Assembly (NCBI GenBank): GCA_947467625.1
Contig: CANIJN010000031.1
Location: 1-33,116, forward strand
From: Opitutia bacterium
GTDB lineage: Bacteria > Verrucomicrobiota > Verrucomicrobiia > Opitutales > Opitutaceae
Direction: 5' to 3'
DNA: 33,116 nt
Shown: positions 1-9,055 of the stretch, in pieces
Layout of the letters: each line of letters starts with the position of its first letter
Numbering within the stretch: the stretch's first letter is position 1
Position numbers and translations under genes: made by a program
Notes under the pieces: generated by a model
The model's input: the letters and a program-made list of their open reading frames with translations, nothing else
The model's database searches: none
What the model was told of the DNA's origin: nothing

Positions 1-1334
1 CGGAAGTAGAAACTATTGCGGAGCCCGAGGCCCGTGACGCAGTTTTTACCATAGAACGCGGGAAGCGTGACGTGCTCGCCGAACGTGAGCTCGGGTAGCA
101 TAATCGGCGCGTAGACGTTGTTCGGCCAGTCGAAGATGCCGGGGCAATGAGGGAAGGTGAGCGAGTCACTCGTAAGCGTCTTGCCGGAGCTGATGAGCGG
201 CACTTGGAGGTGCAGACCCGTGTCGGCGTCACGGTAGAGGAAGAGGCCCTGCTCTTTGCGGTTCGACTTGTCGAAGATGACGAAGCGGCCCGACGTGCGC
301 GGCGGTTCTACCTTTGGATTACCGGGCGGGATCGACACGGTTTTGGCGAGGCGCGACCATTGGCACAGGTAACGCGCGGCGTCGAAGTTGGCCATGCGCG
401 TCGTATGATGCGAGTAGGCGGTGCGTTCTTCGTCGCGGAGATCGAGGAAGCCGTGCTCTTGGTCGAGGTAGGTCTCGTAAAAGAACATGAACAATCGACG
501 AAGGATGTCGTAGTATTTGACCTTCTGGTCGTCAGCGATCCAGCCATCGCGCAGGCCCTGCAGAATCAGACTGATGCAGTGCATCTGGCCGTAAGCACCC
601 GCGGCGCGACCGAAGGCCCAACCGAGTCCGTCCGAGCGGACGAGATCGGGCATCATCTTGATGTATTTTTCCCCGTAGGTGCGCAGGGTCGGCAGCTTGC
701 GATCACGCACGCCGCTGTTGGCGTGGAGTTGCAGCGCCGAGCGGACGAACACGAAACTCATTACACCGTAAAGATTGTAATTGCCGCCAAACCCCTCGGT
801 GGCGTCATCAAAGAAACCGGCTGAGCTGGTCTGGTTGATGCGCTCGCACATGCGCTCGATCAGCCGTGAGGTCTCGTCTTTTTTCGAGAGGCCAAAGCTG
901 AAACGGGCGACGGCTTTGGCGATATTGAACGCCTGCCAGTGGTTGTCGTAGTCGCTGCGATGCAGGAGAGACTTGTCGATCCGCTGCTGAGTTTCCTCGA
1001 CGAGGCGTTCCCACACGGGATTGCGGTCCTTAGACGGACCGAAGCAAAGGAGTCCCAGCGCGGCGTAGGCGAGACCGTTTTCGGCCGGGGGCTCCGTGAA
1101 CATTTGCGCGGTAATGCAGCGCGCCGCGAGATCGATGAGATCGTGGTTGTGGAGTGTGGACTCGCCGGTCGCGCGATAATATTCGCCGAGGGCGTAGGCG
1201 ACGTGGCCGGGTTCGTCGGGGCGAGGGAGCTCGCCGGGAGCGGGCAGAATAGTGCCGTCAGGTTGGATGGAGTCGATGTTGTGGCTCAACATCGAACGGG
1301 CCATGTCGAGACATTGCTCGGAGAAACTATGCAT
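1..1334 (-). CDS. Partial protein of unknown function, probably all-helical (DUF2264-like guess); 3' end outside the window
   Basis: The minus strand is open from an ATG at 1334 to the window edge, giving 444 complete codons without a stop. An in-frame TAA (1346-1344) lies just upstream, so the start cannot lie much further out. The protein begins MHSFSEQCLDMARSMLS and shows no signal peptide. The first 290 or so residues look helical with repeated Trp, Tyr and Gly patches (for example DNHWQAFNIAKA and GGNYNLYGVMSFVF, then GWAFGRAAGAYGQMH), as in alpha/alpha-toroid proteins. The last 100 visible residues look beta-rich. The spacing of the aromatic and GR motifs reminds me of DUF2264, but I do not recognise the family with confidence. 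It starts 91 bp downstream of rho on the same strand, across a hairpin, so it may be separately transcribed or readthrough-dependent. No Shine-Dalgarno sequence precedes the ATG. Function is unknown. Confidence 0.75.
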   Translation of the reverse strand, partial: MHSFSEQCLDMARSMLSHNIDSIQPDGTILPAPGELPRPDEPGHVAYALGEYYRATGESTLHNHDLIDLAARCITAQMFTEPPAENGLAYAALGLLCFGPSKDRNPVWERLVEETQQRIDKSLLHRSDYDNHWQAFNIAKAVARFSFGLSKKDETSRLIERMCERINQTSSAGFFDDATEGFGGNYNLYGVMSFVFVRSALQLHANSGVRDRKLPTLRTYGEKYIKMMPDLVRSDGLGWAFGRAAGAYGQMHCISLILQGLRDGWIADDQKVKYYDILRRLFMFFYETYLDQEHGFLDLRDEERTAYSHHTTRMANFDAARYLCQWSRLAKTVSIPPGNPKVEPPRTSGRFVIFDKSNRKEQGLFLYRDADTGLHLQVPLISSGKTLTSDSLTFPHCPGIFDWPNNVYAPIMLPELTFGEHVTLPAFYGKNCVTGLGLRNSFYF

Positions 1335-1380
1335 GCGGTGGATTTACGAAGGGACGAGGACGGCGGGCGTGAAGGTCGAG

Positions 1381-1409
1381 CTTGCCCGGTTAAGGAACCC
1401 GGCGGCAAG
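1381..1409 (-). terminator. Stem-loop downstream of rho, possible terminator
   Basis: CTTGCC at 1381-1386 pairs with GGCAAG at 1404-1409, and GGTT at 1388-1391 can pair with AACC at 1396-1399 inside it. It lies 16 bp after the rho stop codon. No run of U follows on the minus strand, so an intrinsic terminator is not certain. Confidence 0.3.
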
Positions 1410-1425
1410 AGCGAATTTAGGGGGA

Positions 1426-2694
1426 TTAGCGGGTCAGGAGTTTGAGGAACTCGGCGTTGGTCTTCGTTTTGGAGAGACGCGCGATCATCGTGTCGGTTGC
1501 TTCCTCGATTTTTTGCTGCACGAGCGCGCGGCGGAAAAAGTGGATGCTTTCGAGGGATTTTGCGTCGATGAGCAATTCCTCTTTGCGCGTGCCGCTCGAG
1601 GCGACGTTCATGGCGGGCCAGAGCCGCATTTCGGCGCACTTGCGGTCGAGGACGAGCTCCATATTGCCGGTGCCCTTGAATTCTTGAAAAATCACGTCGT
1701 CCATGCGGCTGCCGGTTTCAACGAGCACCGAGGCGATGATGGTGAGCGAGCCGGCCTCCTCGGTCTTGCGGGCGGTGGCGAAGAGCTGACGGGGTTTTTC
1801 CAAGGCGCGGACGTCGAGGCCGCCAGTGCCGGTGCGGCCGGAGTTGCGCGCGGTATTGTGCGCGCGGGACAACCGGGTGATCGAATCGACAAACAGAACG
1901 ACGTCGCGACCGACTTCGACGAGCCGTTTCGCACGCTCGATGCACAGGTCGGCGATGCGGATATGATTCTCGACCTCCTCATCGTTGGATGAGGCCCAGA
2001 TTTCTGCGGCGGTGACGCTGCGGCGGAAGTCGGTGACCTCTTCGGGGCGTTCGTCCACGAGGAGAATCATGACGTGACACTCGGGATTGTTTTGGAGAAC
2101 ACCGAGGGCCATGTCGCGGAGCAACGTGGTCTTGCCGGTGCGCGGTGGCGCGACGACGAGGCCGCGGGTGCCTTTGCCGATGGGGCAAAAGAGGTCCACG
2201 GCGCGGGTCGTGAGGCGACCATCCTTCAACTCCATTTTGAGAAATTGGTTGGGCGAGACCGTGGTCAACGCGGTGTATTCCCAGCGCTGGCGACGATCTT
2301 CGAGCGGAACACCGTCCACGGTTTCAATGAAACGCATCTTCGGGTTGAGAAAGCGTCCGTCGGCTGGGAAGGCGGTGCCTCCGATCATGGAGCCGGTGCG
2401 CAGCTTGAAGCGACGGATGAGTTCTTTGGGAACAAACGTATCGGTCGGCCGGCGCTTGCCGCCGCGGGACAGATCGAGGAGTTGGCCGTTGCCGCCCCGC
2501 AGGAGGTCGATGTCGAGCACGCCTTCGACTTGGATCGTGTGTTCGACCGGCGCAGGCGCGGGGGCAGGCGCAGGCGAGGGGGCTGCAGACGGAGCTGCGG
2601 TGCCGGTTTCGGCGGCAAGGGGAGCCAGACTCGTTGCGACGGGCGCAGCGACGGCGGAGGTGTCCGCGAGAGCGGGCAGGGTTTTCTTTTCCAT
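1426..2694 (-). CDS. rho: Transcription termination factor Rho
   Basis: Rho is a hexameric RNA-dependent ATPase/translocase that ends transcription of untranslated RNA. The start chosen is the ATG at 2694 (MEKKTLPALAD); an in-frame TTG at 2715 would add only seven residues. The protein is 422 aa. Residues 11-50 are an Ala/Pro-rich, probably disordered arm (a PAPAPAPAP run) in place of the N-terminal helical Rho_N domain. Residues 54-125 match the cold-shock-like RNA-binding domain (FVPKELIRRFKLRTGS). Walker A is APPRTGKTT at 182-190 and Walker B is LLVDERPEE at 211-219. DSITRLSRAHN is at 270-280, the Q/R-loop region at 281-300, and ETGSRMDDVIFQEFKGTGNM at 326-345. The identity is certain. Two oddities are visible: the usual G-F/Y-G-F RNP motif reads GGNGQLLD, and the P-loop has RTGK instead of KAGK. 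The gene is divergent from acs. Confidence 0.97.
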   Translation of the reverse strand: MEKKTLPALADTSAVAAPVATSLAPLAAETGTAAPSAAPSPAPAPAPAPVEHTIQVEGVLDIDLLRGGNGQLLDLSRGGKRRPTDTFVPKELIRRFKLRTGSMIGGTAFPADGRFLNPKMRFIETVDGVPLEDRRQRWEYTALTTVSPNQFLKMELKDGRLTTRAVDLFCPIGKGTRGLVVAPPRTGKTTLLRDMALGVLQNNPECHVMILLVDERPEEVTDFRRSVTAAEIWASSNDEEVENHIRIADLCIERAKRLVEVGRDVVLFVDSITRLSRAHNTARNSGRTGTGGLDVRALEKPRQLFATARKTEEAGSLTIIASVLVETGSRMDDVIFQEFKGTGNMELVLDRKCAEMRLWPAMNVASSGTRKEELLIDAKSLESIHFFRRALVQQKIEEATDTMIARLSKTKTNAEFLKLLTR

Positions 2695-2724
2695 ACGAAT
2701 AATGAAGACAGGCAACTCCCGCGC

Positions 2725-2753
2725 TTGACGCTTGAAACTCGCAGCGGGATAAG
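2725..2753 (+). promoter_or_regulatory. Sigma70-like promoter of acs
   Basis: TTGACG (-35, five of six consensus bases) at 2725-2730 and GATAAG (-10, four of six) at 2748-2753 are separated by exactly 17 bp. They lie about 40 bp upstream of the acs GTG, so transcription would begin near 2760. No experimental support is available. Confidence 0.5.
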
Positions 2754-2756
2754 AGC

Positions 2757-2769
2757 CGCGAATTTCGCG
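2757..2769. promoter_or_regulatory. Palindrome at the predicted acs transcription start
   Basis: CGCGAA-T-TTCGCG is a perfect 6+1+6 inverted repeat that begins four bases after the -10 box and spans the expected start site. It is placed where a repressor or a start-site regulator could act. It may also form a small hairpin at the 5' end of the mRNA. The role is inferred from position only. Confidence 0.35.
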
Positions 2770-2794
2770 TTCCTAACCCTAAATCCGACACACC

Positions 2795-4753
2795 GTGCCA
2801 GACCAGACGATTACCTCAGTTTCCCGGGAACACCGGTTATTCAGGCCTTCGGCCGAGTTCAAAGCCCAAGCTAACCTTGGGAGTGAAGCCGCCTACAAAA
2901 GGCTCTATGATGAATCTGTCAATAGCCCAGAAAAGTTCTGGGGGCGACAGGCCAAAGAGCAACTTGTCTGGCGAAAACCCTTCAAAAAGGTCCTCGATTG
3001 GAAGCCGCCCCACGCGAAGTGGTTTGTCGGCGGTAAACTCAACGTGTCCGAAAATTGCATCGACCGTCACCTAGGCACCGCGCGGGAAAACAAGGCGGCG
3101 CTGATCTTCGAGGGCGAGCCGGGCGACGTCCGCACGATCACCTATAAGCAGCTTCACTTTCACGTCTGTCGTTTGGCGCACATCTTTGAAAATATGGGCG
3201 TCGGCGCCGGTGATCGAGTCGCGCTCTACCTGCCGATGATTCCGGAGGCGGTGATCGCCATGCTCGCCTGCGCGCGCGTCGGGGCGATTCATACCGTTAT
3301 TTTTGGCGGCTTCAGCGCCGAATCGATCAAGGATCGGATTAACGATTGTAAGGCCAAGCTCGTGATCACTGCCGATGGCGGCTTTCGCCGCGGCAAGGTC
3401 ATCGAGCTCAAGGCCAGCGTCGACAAGGCCCTCGACCACACGCCCACCGTCCAATCGGTCATCGTCGTTAAACGCTGCGGTAATCCCGTCACGATGAAAG
3501 AAGGCCGGGACGTGTGGTGGACCGAAGCTTGGGAAGGTGCGCCGAATACCCACAAAGCCAAAGCCTTCGATTCCGAGCATCCCCTCTTCATTCTCTACAC
3601 GTCGGGCTCCACCGGGAAACCCAAGGGCGTGTTGCACACGAGCGCGGGTTACCTGCTCGGAGCAAAACTTAGCTCGCACTATGTTTTCGATTTAAAGGAG
3701 ACCGACCGCTATTTCTGCTCGGCCGACATTGGTTGGATCACGGGCCACAGCTATGTCGTCTACGGCCTGCTTTCAAACGGCTCGACGGTCTTCATCTACG
3801 AAGGCGCACCCAACCAGCCGGAGCCTGACCGGTTCTGGCAGATGATTGATCGGCACGGTATCACCATTCTCTACACGGCGCCGACCGCCATCCGTGCGTT
3901 TATGCGCTGGGGGGACAACCATGTGCTCCGGCACCGCTTGGATTCGTTGCGCCTGCTCGGGTCGGTCGGCGAGCCTATTAACCCCGAAGCGTGGATGTGG
4001 TATCACACCATGATCGGTAAGAAACGTTGCCCGATTGTGGACACGTGGTGGCAGACTGAAACCGGCTCGATCATGATTGCGCCGCTGCCGGGTGTGACGC
4101 CGACGAAACCTGGCTCCGGCACGCGTCCGTTCTTCGGCGTCGTGGCCAAGGTCGTCGATGACAAGTGCAAGGAAGTTCCCCGGAACAGCGGCGGTAAACT
4201 CATCATCACCCAGCCATGGCCTTCGATGCTCCGCACTCTGTGGGGCGACGACGAGCGGTACCACAAAGCCTACTGGAGCGAATTTCCCGGTAAGACCGGA
4301 ATCTATTTCACAGGCGATGGTGCGCGGCAGGACAAGGACGGATATTTCTGGATCGTCGGCCGAATCGACGACGTCCTCAACGTCTCCGGCCATCGTCTGG
4401 GGACGGCCGAGGTGGAGAGCGCCCTCGTCTCGCATCCGGCCGTCGCCGAGGCTGCGGCCGTGGGCCGGCCGGATGAACTCAAGGGTCAGGCCCTCGTGGT
4501 CTTCGTGACCGTCAAGTCCGGGATCACTCCGAGTGAGGCGCTGAAGGAAGAACTTCGCAACCACGTGGGCAAGGAAATCGGATCGATCGCGAAACCCGAT
4601 GCCGTGCGCTTCGCGGCGAGCCTGCCGAAGACGCGCAGCGGAAAAATCATGCGGCGTATCCTGAAAGAAATTGCGAGTGGTCGCGAAGTGAAGGGGGACA
4701 CGACGACGTTAGAAGATTTCAGCGTCGTCGCCGCGCTGCAGTCGGAGGATTGA
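2795..4753 (+). CDS. acs: Acetyl-CoA synthetase, AMP-forming
   Basis: The enzyme activates acetate to acetyl-CoA through an acetyl-adenylate, with ATP going to AMP and PPi, in the cytoplasm. The reading starts at GTG 2795; no ATG is available near the N-terminus and the resulting 652 aa is exactly the length usual for bacterial Acs. The ATP/AMP signature [11 protein letters not shown] is at residues 268-278 and DTWWQTET at about 416-423. The hinge region [20 protein letters not shown] is near residue 506. The C-terminal [10 protein letters not shown] follows, with the catalytic, typically acetylation-controlled lysine at 617. The gene is divergent from rho and preceded by a sigma70-like promoter and a palindrome. 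No pat/cobB-type acetylation gene is in the window. No truncation or unusual composition is seen. A propionyl-CoA synthetase is a less likely alternative given length and motifs. Confidence 0.97.
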   Translation: MPDQTITSVSREHRLFRPSAEFKAQANLGSEAAYKRLYDESVNSPEKFWGRQAKEQLVWRKPFKKVLDWKPPHAKWFVGGKLNVSENCIDRHLGTARENKAALIFEGEPGDVRTITYKQLHFHVCRLAHIFENMGVGAGDRVALYLPMIPEAVIAMLACARVGAIHTVIFGGFSAESIKDRINDCKAKLVITADGGFRRGKVIELKASVDKALDHTPTVQSVIVVKRCGNPVTMKEGRDVWWTEAWEGAPNTHKAKAFDSEHPLFILYTSGSTGKPKGVLHTSAGYLLGAKLSSHYVFDLKETDRYFCSADIGWITGHSYVVYGLLSNGSTVFIYEGAPNQPEPDRFWQMIDRHGITILYTAPTAIRAFMRWGDNHVLRHRLDSLRLLGSVGEPINPEAWMWYHTMIGKKRCPIVDTWWQTETGSIMIAPLPGVTPTKPGSGTRPFFGVVAKVVDDKCKEVPRNSGGKLIITQPWPSMLRTLWGDDERYHKAYWSEFPGKTGIYFTGDGARQDKDGYFWIVGRIDDVLNVSGHRLGTAEVESALVSHPAVAEAAAVGRPDELKGQALVVFVTVKSGITPSEALKEELRNHVGKEIGSIAKPDAVRFAASLPKTRSGKIMRRILKEIASGREVKGDTTTLEDFSVVAALQSED

Positions 4754-4886
4754 TGCGAGCGAGGGCGCTGAGTTGTTCTCGTGAGCTCGTCCGTTGAGAC
4801 GCGGGCGTGTCGTCACAGTCATCGTGTCGAACACTCATTTGGGAACGCCCGCGCTCGGCGTTGAGCACAGAAGCGTTCGGGTGGAT

Positions 4887-4915
4887 GGACCTGGCGGGGC
4901 GCCGCCGCCAGGTCC
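4887..4915. terminator. Perfect 11-bp hairpin between convergent acs and TonB receptor genes
   Basis: GGACCTGGCGG at 4887-4897 pairs perfectly with CCGCCAGGTCC at 4905-4915 around a 7-nt loop. It lies nine bases from the end of the minus-strand receptor gene and 134 bp after acs. Its position between converging genes suits a bidirectional terminator. Neither side carries a U-tract, so it may instead be a 3'-end stabiliser or Rho-assisted site. Confidence 0.5.
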
Positions 4916-4923
4916 TGTGGGGC

Positions 4924-7755
4924 TCACCACTCCATCGTGACGGTGGTGACGTATTGGCGGGGCTCGGTTTTGCGCGGCCACGTGTAGCTGTTGCCCTGGT
5001 CGGAGTTGAGGCCGAGGAGGTTGTTCACGTTGAGCTGGGCGGTGACGTTGTGGCCGGAGAGTTTTTTCCGGTAGCTGACGAAGGGGTTTACGAGGATGTA
5101 GCTGCTGGTTTTCGTCGCGGGGAGCACGACGACGCCACCGGACGAGCCGGCGGCGCGGGGGCGGCCCATGGCGTAGCGCGCGGAGGTGCCAACGGCGAAG
5201 CCCTTGAATTTCCCTTCGGTGAAGCTGTAGCGCGTGGTGATATTCGCGGTTTCGCGCCGGACGGCACGGACGGTGCCCTCGGTGTCGTCGAGGAGCTGCT
5301 GCGTAATGGCCGTGGCGTCTTCGGGGTCGAGTCCTTGGGCTTTGGCGGCGGCTTGCGCTGCGGCGAGGTAGGGGCGCACGAGCGGGAAGAAGCGGCCGAA
5401 CTGCACGCGGTTCATCGAGTAGGTGGTGCGCACGGTCCACTGGCGCGTGAGGTTGGTCTGCACTTCCACCTCCCAACCGGCGGTCTCTTGGTCGCGGTAG
5501 TCGCCCGTGCCGAGGAGGCGCTGGCCGACGGGGAGGAGGGCGTTGAGCTCAGTCTGGGCGCCGGCGCTGACGCCGAGGGCGTTGTTTTCCGAGATCGTCT
5601 TGAAGCGGGTAATGGTGGCGTTGATACGGTCGTTCAGGAAATTGAATCGCAGGCTGGATTCGTAGCCTTCGCCGGTGCGTGGGAGTCGGGGCCGACCGCC
5701 GAGTTCAAAGCTCACGCTGTCGGTGAAGAGGGATGACTCGAAATAGCCGCCGCCGAGGGAGAGCCATGGGAGGACGCGAACGACGCCGCCGTACGTTTGG
5801 TTGGTCGCGTAGGTGCGGTTGAAGGGCTCGACGGGCACGTTGTAGCCGGAGGCATCGAGCATCGGCTGGTTGTTAAGATCGACGAGCCGGGTTTCGCCGG
5901 TTGCAGGGAGCGTGATCGGCGCGCGGGCGCGGTTTTGGCGGAAATAGTCGCGGCTGATGCCGGCGCTGGTGTGGAGGCGGCCGGTGAAGAAGGAGCCTAG
6001 CGTGGTGAGGTTGCCCGAGCCGAGCGTCTGGTCGAAGCGTGTCTGGCCGTTGCCACTACGGTAAAAGGTGGTGACACCGGGCTCGACGCGAAGGCGGAGG
6101 GTGTCGTCGCCGTTGCCGTCGGCGAGGTAGTGGACGGGGTGGACGAGATTGTTGGCGTAGGTGGTGGCGGCGCCGGTGAGGCCGCGACGGGCGATTTCTT
6201 TTTGATCCATCGCGAACGCATAAGTATCCTGATAGTTTTGTTCGTGGCGATAGTTGGCACCGGCGACGGTGCGGAACGTGGATTGCCAAAAAGGAAGTGC
6301 CGTATCGTAGACGATTGAAGTGCGCCAGCCGGTGGACTTATTGCCGTCGGTGGTGAAGGTGGGTGCGTAGACGAGGAAGAGTTGTTCGAAGCGCGGATTA
6401 GGAATCGTGGCGTTGGGCGTGGTGGGATGGGGGAGCACACGGTTGACGTCGATGAAGACGGCGCGGGAATTCATGCCCAGGGCGCCGGAAGATGAGTACG
6501 TTTGGAGGCGTGTGGTGGCGTCGACCTGGCCGTTGTGCGCCACGAGCAGGCGCAGATGGTTGCCGAGTTGGTGCGAGAGCTCGATGTTGTAGGCGTGAAA
6601 ATCCGTGTCGTGGCGGTTGTCGGGCCCTCCCCAGTCCTCGCCATCCGGATACACACTGTAGGGGATCGTGGTGAGCGGGTAGCGGACGGGATTCTGGGGA
6701 TCGGTGCCCGTGGCGACGGTGGCGCCGGTGAGGATGGCGGAGTTGCGAAACGTGGTGGTGGCGGTCGACTGCATATCGTACAGCGTGCCGCCGATATCGA
6801 GGTAGACGTGGGCGTTGCCGGGGGCGGCGATGCGGCGCATGCCGATGCCGTTGATCTGCACGCCGGGGTTGAGCGGATCGGCATCGGCGGCGTTGGTGCC
6901 AGTGCCGCGTTGGTAGGCCTTGATCCCGTCGTTGAGGTGGAGAGTGCTCTGGTTGTTGCGCGTCTTGCCGCCCTCGTAGTTGACGTCGAGGCGAGTGCGG
7001 AGGTCTGTGAAAGGCTCCCAGCGCAACGCGCTGGCGTAACCGCGAAAATCGCGGGAGCCGCGTTGGCGGAACTGTTCGACCTCGGAGTTGAGGGCGTTGA
7101 AGCGCAGGCCGAGGCGGGGGAGCAGCGGCTGGTTTACGTCGACTGAGTAGCGCTGCGTACCGAAGGAATCCATCCGCACGGTGGCGCTGGCGCTGCGGCG
7201 GAACGTGGCGCGCTTGGTCGACACATTAATGATACCAGTGGGGTCGACGTCGCCGTAGGCGAGGCCGCCGGGGCCCCGGGAGAATTCGATGCGCTCGGTA
7301 TTGTAGGTGTCGGCCGGGAGGAACCACGGGAAGCCGTCGCGGAGCTGGCGGATCGACGGGATGCCGCGAAAACTGATCTGGTTGCCGGAGCGGGAGCCGA
7401 CGGGCGCGCCGACGGTGCCGGTGTCGTTGAAGATATTTTCCGCACCGGCTGCGAATTCGACGGCGCCGAAAAAATCGTTGAGGGCGAGATCGCTCAGGAG
7501 GTCGGCGGTGAAGACGGAGATCGAGTTGGGAAGGTTGGCGAGTTTCTCGTTGGTGCGCGTGCCGGCGAGCGCGGAGGAGGCGGCGTAGCCTTTGTCGTCA
7601 GCGGAGTTGACCTCGAACGGGGAGAGGATGACTGCCTCGTCTTTGCTTGCGGCGGTGGTAGCCGGAGACGGTGCGGTCTGGGCGGCAAGGGAGGTCGCGA
7701 CCACGAACGCGAGACGGAGAAGAGCAGCGCGATAGAGATGGGTAGACGGAGTCAT
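4924..7755 (-). CDS. TonB-dependent outer-membrane receptor (943 aa)
   Basis: This is an outer-membrane beta-barrel that imports a ligand with energy from TonB-ExbBD. The start is set at ATG 7755, which gives a proper signal peptide ([20 protein letters not shown], cleavage around A24-A25). The open frame runs on to 8661, but that part is antisense to the esterase gene and has no family character. Residues 42-65 carry the Opitutales-type motif ILSPFEVN...[12 protein letters not shown]. The plug domain covers roughly 70-190, with [20 protein letters not shown] at 155-174 followed by INVSTKR. The rest is barrel, with the typical C-terminal stretch LNVNNLLGL and a terminal aromatic residue (TMEW). 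Length is normal for the family. Substrate cannot be read from the sequence. The divergent esterase and haem protein suggest a small uptake/processing locus, possibly siderophore or aromatic/sugar ester related. Confidence 0.93.
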   Translation of the reverse strand: MTPSTHLYRAALLRLAFVVATSLAAQTAPSPATTAASKDEAVILSPFEVNSADDKGYAASSALAGTRTNEKLANLPNSISVFTADLLSDLALNDFFGAVEFAAGAENIFNDTGTVGAPVGSRSGNQISFRGIPSIRQLRDGFPWFLPADTYNTERIEFSRGPGGLAYGDVDPTGIINVSTKRATFRRSASATVRMDSFGTQRYSVDVNQPLLPRLGLRFNALNSEVEQFRQRGSRDFRGYASALRWEPFTDLRTRLDVNYEGGKTRNNQSTLHLNDGIKAYQRGTGTNAADADPLNPGVQINGIGMRRIAAPGNAHVYLDIGGTLYDMQSTATTTFRNSAILTGATVATGTDPQNPVRYPLTTIPYSVYPDGEDWGGPDNRHDTDFHAYNIELSHQLGNHLRLLVAHNGQVDATTRLQTYSSSGALGMNSRAVFIDVNRVLPHPTTPNATIPNPRFEQLFLVYAPTFTTDGNKSTGWRTSIVYDTALPFWQSTFRTVAGANYRHEQNYQDTYAFAMDQKEIARRGLTGAATTYANNLVHPVHYLADGNGDDTLRLRVEPGVTTFYRSGNGQTRFDQTLGSGNLTTLGSFFTGRLHTSAGISRDYFRQNRARAPITLPATGETRLVDLNNQPMLDASGYNVPVEPFNRTYATNQTYGGVVRVLPWLSLGGGYFESSLFTDSVSFELGGRPRLPRTGEGYESSLRFNFLNDRINATITRFKTISENNALGVSAGAQTELNALLPVGQRLLGTGDYRDQETAGWEVEVQTNLTRQWTVRTTYSMNRVQFGRFFPLVRPYLAAAQAAAKAQGLDPEDATAITQQLLDDTEGTVRAVRRETANITTRYSFTEGKFKGFAVGTSARYAMGRPRAAGSSGGVVVLPATKTSSYILVNPFVSYRKKLSGHNVTAQLNVNNLLGLNSDQGNSYTWPRKTEPRQYVTTVTMEW

Positions 7756-7935
7756 GGGGCAAGCAGGGTGGTGGTGAGGGGCGACGGACGGACGGCGCGC
7801 AGTAAGGCGGCCGTGCGGGCCAGCGGCAAGCTGTCTGGTTTGAGGAAATGGACGGTTTTTTTTCACTCGTGCTTCCGGCGAGGGCGGGCCATCTCCGGAG
7901 CGAGTCGCCATTTTTGTTTCAAAAAAGCCAACCCC
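7756..7935. promoter_or_regulatory. Divergent intergenic region between receptor and esterase genes
   Basis: These 180 bp separate the receptor (minus) from the esterase (plus) and must hold both promoters. I found no convincing -35/-10 pair. Visible elements are a run of eight T at 7856-7863 and a small hairpin TTTTTG-TTT-CAAAAA at 7911-7925, about ten bases before the esterase ATG. Confidence 0.4.
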
Positions 7936-8985
7936 ATGAAGTCCCCGTTCGATTGCGCCCTGCTGAGCCTGTTGTTCGCGTTGCCCTGCTTCGCGCAAAC
8001 GTCCACCGCGCCTGCGCCCGTGCCCGCTCCCAGTGCGGCGGCACCCGCGCGGGCGGCTCGGCCGGCGGTGAATCCGCAGATGGATGCGTTCTATAAACTC
8101 GGGCCGGATTCGCTGCCGATGGACGGGGTGCCGAAGGGGACGTTTTCCGCGGCCAAGGTCATTCCCTCGCAGGTGTTTCCGGGCACCCAACACACCTACT
8201 ATGTTTATGTACCCGCCCAATATAATCCGGCGCAGGCGGCGGCGGTGATGATTTTCAACGATGGGCAAGCGATGATGGCCGAGCCCGGCAGCGTGCAGGC
8301 GCAGCACGTCTTGGACAATCTGATCTATCGGCGGGAAATTCCGGTGATGCTCGGGGTATTCATCAATCCGGGACGACGGCCGGACCAACCTGAGCCCACC
8401 CCGCGGGATTGGGGCGATCGCACGACGAACCGCGGGGCAGAATACAATCCTCCCAACGACCACTATGCGCGAGTCATCGTGGAGGAGCTGATGCCGGCGG
8501 TGAAAAAAGAATTCAACGTGAGCGCCGATCCGGAGTTGCACGGCATTATGGGGGCGAGTTCGGGTGGCATTGCGGCGTTTAGCACGGCGTGGTTTCGTCC
8601 GAATGATTTCCGCAAGGTCATCACGTTCGTCGGGAGCTTCACCAACATCCGTGGCGGCCACGTTTTTCCTGAACTGGTGGCGGCGAGTGAGAAAAAACCG
8701 CTCCGGATTTTCCTGCAGGACGGGCGCAACGACAACCGCCGGCCCGGAAATTTAGAGAACGATTGGTTTTACCAAAACGTCCGCCTGATGCAGGCGCTCA
8801 CGGCGAAAGGCTACGAGGTGAATTACGCGTGGGGTATCGGCAATCACGGACAGAAACAAGGCGGCGCGATTTTCCCCGAGATGATGCGGTGGTTGTGGCG
8901 CGACCAGCCAGTGTCGACCGATCCGAACGACGCGATCGAGCGGGCTTTTCGTGGCCCGGTTGCTCCGGTCACGCAGGCTCCGTAG
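7936..8985 (+). CDS. Secreted esterase of the enterochelin-esterase/esterase D type (alpha/beta hydrolase)
   Basis: The start is ATG 7936, which gives a signal peptide [20 protein letters not shown] followed by a Pro/Ala-rich linker up to about residue 45. The mature domain matches the putative esterase family (PF00756, Fes/EsD-like). Features are [13 protein letters not shown], then IFNDGQAMM, then [13 protein letters not shown], and the nucleophile elbow GASSGG at 206-211 (Ser208 by the GxSxG rule). The likely catalytic Asp is in DGRNDNR (262-268) and the likely catalytic His304 is in GNHGQ. The protein is 349 aa, normal for the family. It would hydrolyse an ester bond in the periplasm or outside the cell: a ferric-siderophore, feruloyl or acetyl ester are all possible. 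It is divergent from a TonB receptor and 70 bp upstream of a haem-binding protein on the same strand. Confidence 0.88.
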   Translation: MKSPFDCALLSLLFALPCFAQTSTAPAPVPAPSAAAPARAARPAVNPQMDAFYKLGPDSLPMDGVPKGTFSAAKVIPSQVFPGTQHTYYVYVPAQYNPAQAAAVMIFNDGQAMMAEPGSVQAQHVLDNLIYRREIPVMLGVFINPGRRPDQPEPTPRDWGDRTTNRGAEYNPPNDHYARVIVEELMPAVKKEFNVSADPELHGIMGASSGGIAAFSTAWFRPNDFRKVITFVGSFTNIRGGHVFPELVAASEKKPLRIFLQDGRNDNRRPGNLENDWFYQNVRLMQALTAKGYEVNYAWGIGNHGQKQGGAIFPEMMRWLWRDQPVSTDPNDAIERAFRGPVAPVTQAP

Positions 8986-9055
8986 GGGCTGGCTGCAATC
9001 CGTTCGGATGCGGTGCCCGGTCGCCGCCCCTGTTTTTACCCAGCGTATTTTTTCC

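Noticed and set aside
2695-2715. TTG start for Rho seven codons upstream of the chosen ATG
   Set aside because: It is a rarer start codon, with GGGAG directly abutting it rather than at useful spacing. The ATG gives the simpler reading, though the difference cannot be settled from sequence.
7756-8661. N-terminal extension of the first TonB receptor by 302 codons
   Set aside because: The extension is antisense to the esterase and Arg/His-rich. The ATG at 7755 gives a standard signal peptide and family length.
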